Origin: an uncultured Eubacterium sp.
GTDB taxonomy: Bacteria; Bacillota; Clostridia; Lachnospirales; Lachnospiraceae
Direction: 5' to 3'
Assembly (NCBI GenBank): GCA_910577225.1
Contig: CAJTMV010000056.1
Location: 1-16,765, forward strand
Length of the DNA stretch: 16,765 nt
Shown here: positions 1 through 7,232 of the stretch, piece after piece
Layout: the number at the start of each line of letters is the position of its first letter
Numbering within the stretch: position 1 is the stretch's first letter
Translations under genes and position numbers: made by a program
Notes under the pieces: model-generated
Database searches by the model: none
What the model saw: the letters and a program-made list of their open reading frames with translations, nothing else
What the model was told of the DNA's origin: nothing

Positions 1-68
1 GGTAACTACGGCGGATTTTATGTGAGTTTATACTGCCGTGAATAATTCAGGTTAATTTATATCTCCCA

Positions 69-1382
69 TTGTCCTTAGCTTCAGTTTTATGGTATGTATT
101 GGAAAAAAGAGAAGGAAAAAGTGTATCAGTCAAATATACAATTGCATCAACGATATGTTTTTTGGTTTCGTTGACTGGATATCTGATAAATGTAAAGATA
201 TTATCAGAAAAGTATAGTTTCAAATCATGGGAAGGTATTCAGTATAAGTATTTTTCGCTGGATTCTTTTGTTGAAGTTTTTAATGGAATGCTTTTATTTT
301 TTGGATTTCAGACAGGGAGGGTATTGTCTTTTCGTACTGTGCTGACTGCAAGCGCCTGTATATTCTTTCTGATAACAGTTCTATGTGCGTATATCAGTAT
401 TACAAGAAAATTGAAAACCTCTGAAAAGAGCAGATTCTTATCACTTTACTTTGTGATTGGTATTATAATACTTGTTTTATTATATTCCTTTACAGATATG
501 GAATATGATTCCCGATATCTTTTTTGTAATTTGGTTTTTGCAATACCTGTTGTTTCAATTAATTTAAAGGAAGCAGATTATAATCAGAAGGCAAAAAAAT
601 GGCTTTCAGTAGCTATTATATTTATAATTTATGTGGGAGGAGTATACAGGTACAATGATATTAGAAAATTAAATTATACTGCTCCAACCAGGGAAGTTGT
701 TGATTATCTTGTGAGTCAGAATATCTCAAATGGATATGCGACATATTGGAATGCCAATGTACTGACAGAATTATCAAATGGAAAAATTGATGTATGGGCC
801 CACGCTCCAGGTAATGATATGCTAAAAGATATAGATCAATTGTTTGGATGGTGTCAGTTAACGGAACATAATGAAAAAAGTCCTCAGGGTAAATTATTTT
901 TGTTATTTAAACAGGATGAATACAGTTCCAGTTCGCTGAAAGAACTATTAAAAAATAAAGAAATGGCATATTATAATTCTTTATATTTTTTGTATACGTT
1001 TGAAAATTACGAAGATTTGAAAAATACATTAACAAATTATACATTTGAGTTTAACGATAATAAATGGTTAACAAAAGGTGAAGATAAAAATAATACCCGC
1101 TATTTGTACCAGGACGGTACTTCTTATGGGCCATATATGTCGTTGTATCCAGGTACCTATGAAATCAGGATTGAGGGAAAATGTCTGAATCAGGCAGTAT
1201 TTGACTGTGTTTATAATAATGGGATGAATTTTGTGGATATTACAGATTTAGAGTGTAATGACGAATATGCGACATATAAGATTGTGATCAGTGAAAAAAT
1301 ATCCGAAACAGAAATCAGAGTACACAACAGATCAGATCAAATAGTATCAATAACAAAAATGTCAATCAAAAAACTTCCCTAA
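69..1382 (+). CDS. C-terminal part of a multi-spanning membrane glycosyltransferase-like protein (5' part missing)
   Basis: The open frame runs from a TTG at 69, but this is unlikely to be the true start. There is no ribosome binding site there, and the sequence opens directly in hydrophobic protein. About five or six membrane segments lie in residues 20-195 (for example around 23-47, 90-110, 125-142, 148-166 and 178-194). A soluble, probably extracellular domain fills residues 195-437. This layout suits the C-terminal half of a GT-C type transferase acting on lipid-linked sugars; the catalytic N-terminal part would lie before the window. A different frame at 1-42 reads GNYGGFYVSLYCRE then stops, and would join this frame smoothly with one added base near 43-44, so the gene may be frameshifted. 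It precedes an acyltransferase pair on the same strand, which supports a role in surface polysaccharide synthesis. The exact family is not recognised. Confidence 0.55.
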   Translation: MSLASVLWYVLEKREGKSVSVKYTIASTICFLVSLTGYLINVKILSEKYSFKSWEGIQYKYFSLDSFVEVFNGMLLFFGFQTGRVLSFRTVLTASACIFFLITVLCAYISITRKLKTSEKSRFLSLYFVIGIIILVLLYSFTDMEYDSRYLFCNLVFAIPVVSINLKEADYNQKAKKWLSVAIIFIIYVGGVYRYNDIRKLNYTAPTREVVDYLVSQNISNGYATYWNANVLTELSNGKIDVWAHAPGNDMLKDIDQLFGWCQLTEHNEKSPQGKLFLLFKQDEYSSSSLKELLKNKEMAYYNSLYFLYTFENYEDLKNTLTNYTFEFNDNKWLTKGEDKNNTRYLYQDGTSYGPYMSLYPGTYEIRIEGKCLNQAVFDCVYNNGMNFVDITDLECNDEYATYKIVISEKISETEIRVHNRSDQIVSITKMSIKKLP

Positions 1383-1521
1383 AGGAGGGAATGTAGTTTT
1401 GGGATTATTGATGTATGGGAGATTTTTCACAATGTATTTTGGTAATACGATGCAGTTGATGTATGGAACATTTGTATAAATTATAGGTAAATTAGTAAGA
1501 ATTGCAGGAGGATAAATTGAT

Positions 1522-3024
1522 ATGCTGTTTAACTCTGTTCATTTTATGTTGTTCTTCCCAATTGTATTGTTTTTATACTTTATAATCCCGCGGAAATTGC
1601 GAAGTATTTGGATATTGGCAGCCAGCTGCTATTTTTATATGAGCTGGAATCCCAAATACGTTGTGTTAATTGCTTTATCCACTATTATTACTTTTGGATC
1701 CGGACTTGCACTTGAAAAATGTCAGGCGTCAAAAAGAAGAAAAAAGAAGTTTTGGAAAAAAACAGTTTTGATAAGCTGTCTGTTTGTCAACTTGTTAATG
1801 CTTGGTGTATTCAAATACGGAAATTTTTTTCTGGAAGAGTGTGATGCGCTACTGCGCTTATTTGGTCTGGAACCGCCGATTCGTCAGTTTGGGATACTAC
1901 TTCCGGTAGGAATTTCTTTTTATACTTTTCAGGCACTTGGATATATTATTGATGTTTATAAAAACGATATAGCAGCAGAACATAGTTTGCTTCGTTATGC
2001 TCTTTTTGTGTCATTTTTTCCGCAGCTGGTTGCCGGACCGATTGAGCGTTCGTACAATCTGTTAAAACAAATACATGGAATAGAAAAGATACAATTGTGG
2101 AATGCAAAACGCGTTGCTTCCGGAGCAATTTTGATGATTTGGGGATTGTTTTTAAAAATGGTTATTGCCGATCGTATTTCCATTCTGGTCGATACGGTAT
2201 TTGATAATTATCAGATGTATGGAAGTACCGAATTGTGTCTGGCTGCAGTCGGATTTGCGCTGCAAATTTATTGTGATTTTGGCAGTTATTCAATAATTGC
2301 GGCAGGAGCTGCGAAAATAATGGGATTTACTTTAATGGAGAATTTTTATGCACCTTATTTTGCCGTTTCGGTGAAAGATTTCTGGAAACGGTGGCATATT
2401 TCACTAAGCTCCTGGTTTAAAGACTATTTGTATATTCCGTTAGGCGGCAGTTATAAAGGCAGAATCCATCAGGCGGTAAATAAGATGATTGTTTTTTCAG
2501 TAAGCGGCTTGTGGCATGGCGCAGACTGGCGATTTGTAGTGTGGGGGGGGGTACATGGATTTTATCAGATCTTTGCAGATACATCGGTATCTTTTCAAAA
2601 CAAGTGCCTGGACAGTTTATGTGTAAAGAGAAACTGTTTTAGCTGGAAGTTGCTTCAGATGACAGTTACGTTTATTCTGATTGATTTTGCCTGGATTTTT
2701 TTTCGAGCGGATTCTGTCAAAGATGCATTATATTTTATTAAAAGAATTTTTGTTTGTCCGACTCCATGGACGCTTTTTAATGGTGATATTTATACGCTGG
2801 GTCTTGACCGCCCTGAGATGAACATTTTACTTTTTTCTATCTTTCTTTTAGGTTGTGTAGATTTGATACGTGTACATAAACAATGTCTGCTGGATGAATT
2901 TTTGTTTGAGCAGAATCTGTGGTTTCGATGGGGTGCAGTAGCTGGTTTAATTGTAATGATTTTTGTGTTTGGGCAATATGGGCCGTCCTTTGATGCACAG
3001 CAGTTTATTTATTTTCAATTTTAG
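1522..3024 (+). CDS. MBOAT family membrane O-acyltransferase (AlgI/DltB-like)
   Basis: This 500-residue polytopic membrane protein is expected to pass an acyl group, usually acetyl, from a cytoplasmic donor to an extracellular glycan-modifying partner. The N-terminus (MLFNSVHFMLFFPIVLFLYF) is the standard opening of this family. Further hallmarks are LLPVGISFYTFQ, FFPQLVAGPIER, DFWKRWHISLSSWF with DYLYIPLGG, and SGLWHGADW, whose His332 is the expected catalytic histidine. The usual DFSGYS motif reads DFGSYS here. The protein ends in FIYFQF, a C-terminal motif seen in MBOATs and in the DltX-type microproteins that relay acyl groups. The start is well supported by AGGAGG at 1506-1511, ten bases before ATG. 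A run of nine G at 2543-2551 lies just after the catalytic histidine codon and could slip. The SGNH partner follows after 15 bases, so the two are probably cotranscribed. Confidence 0.92.
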   Translation: MLFNSVHFMLFFPIVLFLYFIIPRKLRSIWILAASCYFYMSWNPKYVVLIALSTIITFGSGLALEKCQASKRRKKKFWKKTVLISCLFVNLLMLGVFKYGNFFLEECDALLRLFGLEPPIRQFGILLPVGISFYTFQALGYIIDVYKNDIAAEHSLLRYALFVSFFPQLVAGPIERSYNLLKQIHGIEKIQLWNAKRVASGAILMIWGLFLKMVIADRISILVDTVFDNYQMYGSTELCLAAVGFALQIYCDFGSYSIIAAGAAKIMGFTLMENFYAPYFAVSVKDFWKRWHISLSSWFKDYLYIPLGGSYKGRIHQAVNKMIVFSVSGLWHGADWRFVVWGGVHGFYQIFADTSVSFQNKCLDSLCVKRNCFSWKLLQMTVTFILIDFAWIFFRADSVKDALYFIKRIFVCPTPWTLFNGDIYTLGLDRPEMNILLFSIFLLGCVDLIRVHKQCLLDEFLFEQNLWFRWGAVAGLIVMIFVFGQYGPSFDAQQFIYFQF

Positions 3025-3039
3025 AAAGTAGGGGGAAAT

Positions 3040-4542
3040 ATGATGAAAAATATAATCCGGGTGGTCTGTTTTTGTCTGTTTCTGCTACTGATCCTAAAGA
3101 AAACAGATGATATTTTTAAATTTAAATATGGAGATGGCATCTATGGTATACAGAAATTTTATGAACAAAAAGAGGATACGGTTGACACGTTGATATTGGG
3201 TAGCAGTCATGCTTTTGAAGATATAAATACGGGGGTTTTTTGGGAGAAGTATGGAATAGCATCTTATATTCTGGCTGGTTCTTTCCAGCCGATGTGGAAT
3301 ACATATTATTACCTGAAAGAGGCCTTGAAAACACAGGAACCGGAACTGATCGTTCTGGAAGCATATACTACGATCATTGATTCAGACTATATGGATGACA
3401 GTCGTATTATTAAGAATACTTATGGCATGAAGTGGTCGAAGGACAGGATAGACGCAGTTAAGATTAGCGCGCCACAGAAAAGATGGATGGAATTTTTGCT
3501 TCCCTATATGCAGTATCATACAAGATATGCTGAATTATCCAGGGAAGATTTTTTGAAAAATAAAGGAAATATCCAATATGAAAGCTGGAAGGGATTTGGC
3601 TGCAATATGGCAGTTACGGCATTTCCCACGCCGGATATTTCAAAAGTTACGAAAAGAGAAAAAATGTCGAATAAAACGGAAACATATTATCGTAAAATAA
3701 TAGAACTTGCACTGCAAAGTAAGATTCCGATTCTGGTAGTATTGAGTCCTTATGCAGGGATTACAGAGGAGGAACAGGCTGTTTTTCTTTCTGCAGGAGA
3801 TATCGCAAAAGAATACGGAGTAGATTTTATTAATTATAATTTGTTGTATAAAGAGTCAGATATAGATTTTTCGAAGGATGCGGCAGATCCAGGGCATTTG
3901 AATTATAGAGGAAATCAAAAGTTTTCGTCTGTTTTGGGACAATATATTTCAGATCATTATGATATTACTGATCGCAGGGGAGATGCAGAGTATCAATCGT
4001 GGGAGAAACAGACAAAGTATATAATGGCCACGATACGGAATCAGGAGCTGAAAGAGGCGGTGACGGTGGAAGATTTGGCAAAAAGAATGAAAAATCCGAA
4101 TTATAAGATTTGTGTGTCCTTGAATGGAGATTGTGCAGGAGATGAACAAAATTTGGAGAAGCTATTTCAAAAACTTGCAATACCATACATAAAAAACAGT
4201 GGTTTTTGGGTTATAGATGGCGATAATTATAAGGTGCAGTATGCCAACAGAATGGAAGAAGATTTTTTGCATTTTCGATGGGACGGCCATGATTTGTGTA
4301 TAAGACGGTGGTTTGATGAGGGGAGTCTGAGTTATGTTAATATGTTAACATTTGATCGTACCGTTTATCAAAAAGTAGAAAGTGGTGTGAATATTTTAGT
4401 GTACTGTACGATAACCCAGTCAGTAGTAAATGATTTTGGAATACAGGCAGAGGATTTTATTGTAAAAAAAGACGGATGTCTTGATATAAAGAGAGATTCG
4501 AACCGAAATTCTAATACATCTTTTATGGCAGAGTCCGGTTGA
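3040..4542 (+). CDS. Membrane-anchored SGNH/DltD-like acyl-transfer protein
   Basis: The protein has one N-terminal hydrophobic anchor (about residues 5-20) followed by a large extracytoplasmic region. An SGNH-hydrolase fold is indicated by LILGSSHAFE near residues 51-60 (nucleophile Ser56 in GSSH) and by DPGHLNYRGN, where Asp283 and His286 form the typical D-x-x-H catalytic end of the domain. In this family, proteins next to an MBOAT take the acyl group from it and load it onto a cell-wall or exopolysaccharide glycan. Residues from about 310 to 500 form a C-terminal extension I do not recognise; it may bind the glycan. The ribosome binding site AGGGGG at 3030-3035 is only four bases from the first ATG but seven from the ATG at 3043, so translation may begin one codon later. 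The gene is coupled to the MBOAT gene 15 bases upstream. Confidence 0.85.
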   Translation: MMKNIIRVVCFCLFLLLILKKTDDIFKFKYGDGIYGIQKFYEQKEDTVDTLILGSSHAFEDINTGVFWEKYGIASYILAGSFQPMWNTYYYLKEALKTQEPELIVLEAYTTIIDSDYMDDSRIIKNTYGMKWSKDRIDAVKISAPQKRWMEFLLPYMQYHTRYAELSREDFLKNKGNIQYESWKGFGCNMAVTAFPTPDISKVTKREKMSNKTETYYRKIIELALQSKIPILVVLSPYAGITEEEQAVFLSAGDIAKEYGVDFINYNLLYKESDIDFSKDAADPGHLNYRGNQKFSSVLGQYISDHYDITDRRGDAEYQSWEKQTKYIMATIRNQELKEAVTVEDLAKRMKNPNYKICVSLNGDCAGDEQNLEKLFQKLAIPYIKNSGFWVIDGDNYKVQYANRMEEDFLHFRWDGHDLCIRRWFDEGSLSYVNMLTFDRTVYQKVESGVNILVYCTITQSVVNDFGIQAEDFIVKKDGCLDIKRDSNRNSNTSFMAESG

Positions 4543-4783
4543 ATATGGACTGATTTCCCGATAACCAAAACGAACCGGCCACATTCAACTATCAAATTGA
4601 TGGCAATGAATTAAATCCGCCTGCCAAAAAAAGAAAAATTCTCCAAATAAAAAATGATGTCATATGCATTGATAAATAACTGTAAGTGTGTTAATCTGTA
4701 GTTAAACTATCACAATCATAGCACGATACAATGACAGTAACAGATATCATCACATTGTTAGAAAATGCATAGGAGAAATCATT
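4543..4783 (+). other. Intergenic spacer after the acyltransferase operon
   Basis: No clear gene or strong terminator is visible. A 41-codon open frame without a start (4554-4679, containing NYQIDGNELNPP) looks protein-like and may be a remnant. A TACAAT at 4727-4732 could be a -10 box for the macro-domain gene, but no convincing -35 box precedes it. AGGAG at 4771-4775 is the ribosome binding site of the next gene. Confidence 0.4.
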
Positions 4784-6160
4784 ATGATTCCAAATGAAAA
4801 ATGTGTATCAGATCTGATACAGCTGGTAACCGAAGAAATTGTATCATTCGTAGAGCGTGAACATATCGATGCGGTGGTAAATGCTGCAAATCCTACGCTT
4901 ATGGGAAGCAATGAACCAAGTGTAGACCAATCGCTGCATAAAAGAATAGACGAGATACTGCATCCGGTTTCCAAGACATTTAACGCTATTATCAAAGAAG
5001 AGACAGATAAAATACAGGAGCTGCCGGATGCCGCGATTCGCTGCAGAAGAGGAGAGGCAGTTGTGACGAAAGGCGGAGAACCCGGACATTATTTTTGCAA
5101 ATATGTAATACATGTAGTAGGAACAAAATACGACGGGATTCGCGACAAAGGGCTTTCCAGAAGGGCGACTGCTTATTGCAGCAGCTCCTGCATGCAGAAT
5201 CTGGAGTCCTGCTATCGGCATATCGTAACAGCCATTATGGAACATCCGGATATCCAAACGATTGCGATACCGATCGTCAGTTCCGGAAATTACGAATTTC
5301 CATATGAAACAGCAGTTCGTATCGCGCTTGCCTCGATCGGAAACGCTCTGATGGACTGGAGAAAAAAGGACACAGAATTATTTAATCAGTCAGCGATTCA
5401 AAAGATCTATATCTGTATTTATGGCAAAGATTCTGCAGATCAGACAGACAGATATCGTCTGGCGGGAAAAGTCTGGAAAAGTTACGAGAAAATATTGCGG
5501 TACGACCATAAAGTAGTGATGCAGAATACCTGGATGGCACATTTTCGGTATATACAGGAAATCAGAAAATATGATAAAAACAGGGGATATTTTGCAATCG
5601 CAAGGAATTTTCGTTTATTGCTGATGTATCTGCGGGTTATATTTTTGCCGATGCTGTCATTCAAAGATTTTTTTGGCGGATATAACTGGGAACGGCGCAG
5701 AGCGGTGGTCGAGGGGACGGTTATTTTAAAGATGCTGCTGCCGTTTGCCTTTTTCATGATAATAAATGAATGCGGGTATTCGCCCGGACTGGCAGCAGGG
5801 TTACAGATTTTGACACTGTATCTGATGGCAGATACCGTTACTTATCTGCTTGTTCTGATCGTTTTATCTGACATACAGCGGCCATCGGCGAATGTCATTC
5901 GGTCAATGATTTTTTTGTTTATCAACTATCTGGAGGTATCTGCGGATATGGCGATTCTTTGCTATCTGAATAATTTTGGAGCGATCGATATTCGTGAGGC
6001 GGTTGCGTTTGGGATTCTGGCAGGGAATATTAATAAAAACGGGGAGAGTCTGGTAAATTTATCGCTGCAGTATGCGAATATGGGGATTAAATTTTTCTTT
6101 GTATCGCTCGCATTTGGGTATTTTGCAAATCATTTGCATCAGAGAAAATTTGTCAGTTGA
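4784..6160 (+). CDS. Macro domain fused to a C-terminal ion-channel-like membrane module
   Basis: Residues 1 to about 225 form a macro domain, a fold that binds or hydrolyses ADP-ribose and related nucleotides. IDAVVNAANPTLMG carries the ligand-binding NAAN at 33-36, and IPIVSSGNYEFPYETA near 160-176 is the second binding loop. Residues about 273 to 458 carry roughly five hydrophobic segments (near 273-292, 312-326, 334-364, 374-395 and 433-451). The RSMIFLFINYLEV segment, the loop at 396-432 and the last helix resemble a two-TM channel unit with a degenerate pore loop lacking a TVGYGD-type filter. A plausible role is a membrane effector gated by an ADP-ribose-like signal during phage infection; this is inference. 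The start is supported by AGGAG eight bases upstream. No partner gene is adjacent on the same strand. The last ~50 bases are repeated imperfectly at about 9132-9188. Confidence 0.8.
   Translation: MIPNEKCVSDLIQLVTEEIVSFVEREHIDAVVNAANPTLMGSNEPSVDQSLHKRIDEILHPVSKTFNAIIKEETDKIQELPDAAIRCRRGEAVVTKGGEPGHYFCKYVIHVVGTKYDGIRDKGLSRRATAYCSSSCMQNLESCYRHIVTAIMEHPDIQTIAIPIVSSGNYEFPYETAVRIALASIGNALMDWRKKDTELFNQSAIQKIYICIYGKDSADQTDRYRLAGKVWKSYEKILRYDHKVVMQNTWMAHFRYIQEIRKYDKNRGYFAIARNFRLLLMYLRVIFLPMLSFKDFFGGYNWERRRAVVEGTVILKMLLPFAFFMIINECGYSPGLAAGLQILTLYLMADTVTYLLVLIVLSDIQRPSANVIRSMIFLFINYLEVSADMAILCYLNNFGAIDIREAVAFGILAGNINKNGESLVNLSLQYANMGIKFFFVSLAFGYFANHLHQRKFVS
6107..6160 (+). repeat. Imperfect direct repeat, copy 1 (3' end of macro-TM gene)
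   Basis: The last ~54 bases of the macro-TM gene, encoding FGYFANHLHQRKFVS and the stop, match 9132-9188 at most positions with one indel. Together the copies flank the ATPase/DUF4276-like gene pair. Confidence 0.6.
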
Positions 6161-6346
6161 CATTTTGGGGTGTTTTTTTGACTGGTCAAAGGACCTTGCA
6201 AAGGTATCGTTTGGCATATGAGATACCGTAGTATTGTGATGAGCAGCGACTATATAAGAATATATTTTGCAGATATAGAAAGATATGCGGGTCTTATTGA
6301 AGACAGACAAATAGGAGATAGTCAATGTGTCTGAAATTGCAGATAG

Positions 6347-6388
6347 AAAGCCGGAAGGATGCATAAACAGCATTTGTTCCGGCTTTTT
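6347..6388 (+). terminator. Rho-independent terminator after the macro-TM gene
   Basis: AAAGCCGGAA (6347-6356) pairs perfectly with TTCCGGCTTT (6377-6386), with additional GATGC/GCAT pairing in the loop, and a run of T follows through 6388. It lies between two convergent genes. Read from the other strand the U tract is short (TTTC), so it should stop the + strand transcript better than the - strand one. Confidence 0.8.
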
Positions 6389-6410
6389 ATGTGGGTGTGA
6401 TGATGGATAG

Positions 6411-7232
6411 TTAGTTAAAGTTTGAAAGCATATTGTATACAGGAAAAAAGAAATGTCTACATTTTTTGGAAAGGATGGAAGGCTCCAGGTTTCTTAACAT
6501 TCTATCACCGTGCAGCTTCTTAGAGTAGTATAACTCTCTTGAAGATGATATTTGTTCAGCATATAGTTCGCTTGTATTAGGCAGAGCAGAAATATATTCT
6601 TTCACATTAGTTTGTATGGACTCTATAATCTGGTCGCTGAGTTTATAGTAAATTTGATTAAAATATCCATAGTTTTCAATATCGTTGCTATATTCTTTTA
6701 ATATGTACAGATTGATATACTGCTTTAGGTGATGTGAAAAAAACTTTTTTGCAGGTATATCAATATCTGTAACGCAGCCATCGGAATTATAAAGATATCC
6801 AAAACCGTTATCCCAATCGGCAATAAACCAACTTTCGATTTCTGGTGAAGCATAAAGTATGAAGATAGGGATATGGTTTTCTATGATTGAATATATCTTC
6901 TCTTTTATGGAATGAATATATAATTCTATTTCGGATTTAGTCATATTGTGAAATTTTCCGTCCAAATCATCTTCTATGAGTATGCCGCTGCATTGAGTAA
7001 TTTCAACTGCATGATTTTTAATAATTGTATAAACTTTTTCCAATAACGCCATACCAGTTAATCCGCTTATTTTGGATGATATTGTTTTTGAATCGCCTTT
7101 TTTCTTAATTGTTTTGTTGGGAAGGTACTGTTTGTATTCATAATTGCTATTAATTTTCTTTAAAAATGCCTGCATTGCGCCTGCTTCGGTATAGCCGCAG
7201 GTTAAAAAACATGCGATTCTTTTGGTCACCAT
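6411..7232 (-). CDS. DUF4276/RloB-like (TOPRIM-type) protein, partner of the upstream ATPase
   Basis: This ~273-residue protein has the acidic pattern of small TOPRIM-like proteins encoded beside OLD-like ATPases. It shows GYTEAGAMQAF near the N-terminus (a conserved Glu), ILIEDDLDG near residue 88 (DxD) and ASPEIESWFIADWD near 130-141, matching the E-x-W signature of DUF4276/RloB relatives. Such proteins are presumed nucleases or nucleotide-binding effectors regulated by the ATPase. Three starts are possible: ATG 7238, ATG 7232 and GTG 7229. AGGAGG at 7239-7244 directly abuts ATG 7238, so that start is too close; ATG 7232 (six bases) or GTG 7229 (nine bases, with a GTGA overlap with the ATPase stop) are better. 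The tight overlap indicates translational coupling and one operon. The family assignment is by motif only; RloB and DUF4276 cannot be separated by eye. Confidence 0.75.
   Translation of the reverse strand: MVTKRIACFLTCGYTEAGAMQAFLKKINSNYEYKQYLPNKTIKKKGDSKTISSKISGLTGMALLEKVYTIIKNHAVEITQCSGILIEDDLDGKFHNMTKSEIELYIHSIKEKIYSIIENHIPIFILYASPEIESWFIADWDNGFGYLYNSDGCVTDIDIPAKKFFSHHLKQYINLYILKEYSNDIENYGYFNQIYYKLSDQIIESIQTNVKEYISALPNTSELYAEQISSSRELYYSKKLHGDRMLRNLEPSILSKKCRHFFFPVYNMLSNFN

Noticed and set aside
4844..5257. 137-codon open frame on the - strand
   Set aside because: It lies wholly inside the macro-domain coding region, which has clear motifs on the + strand.
6325..6366. 13-residue frame with a fair ribosome binding site near the macro gene terminator
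   Set aside because: It runs into the terminator stem and is too short to support.
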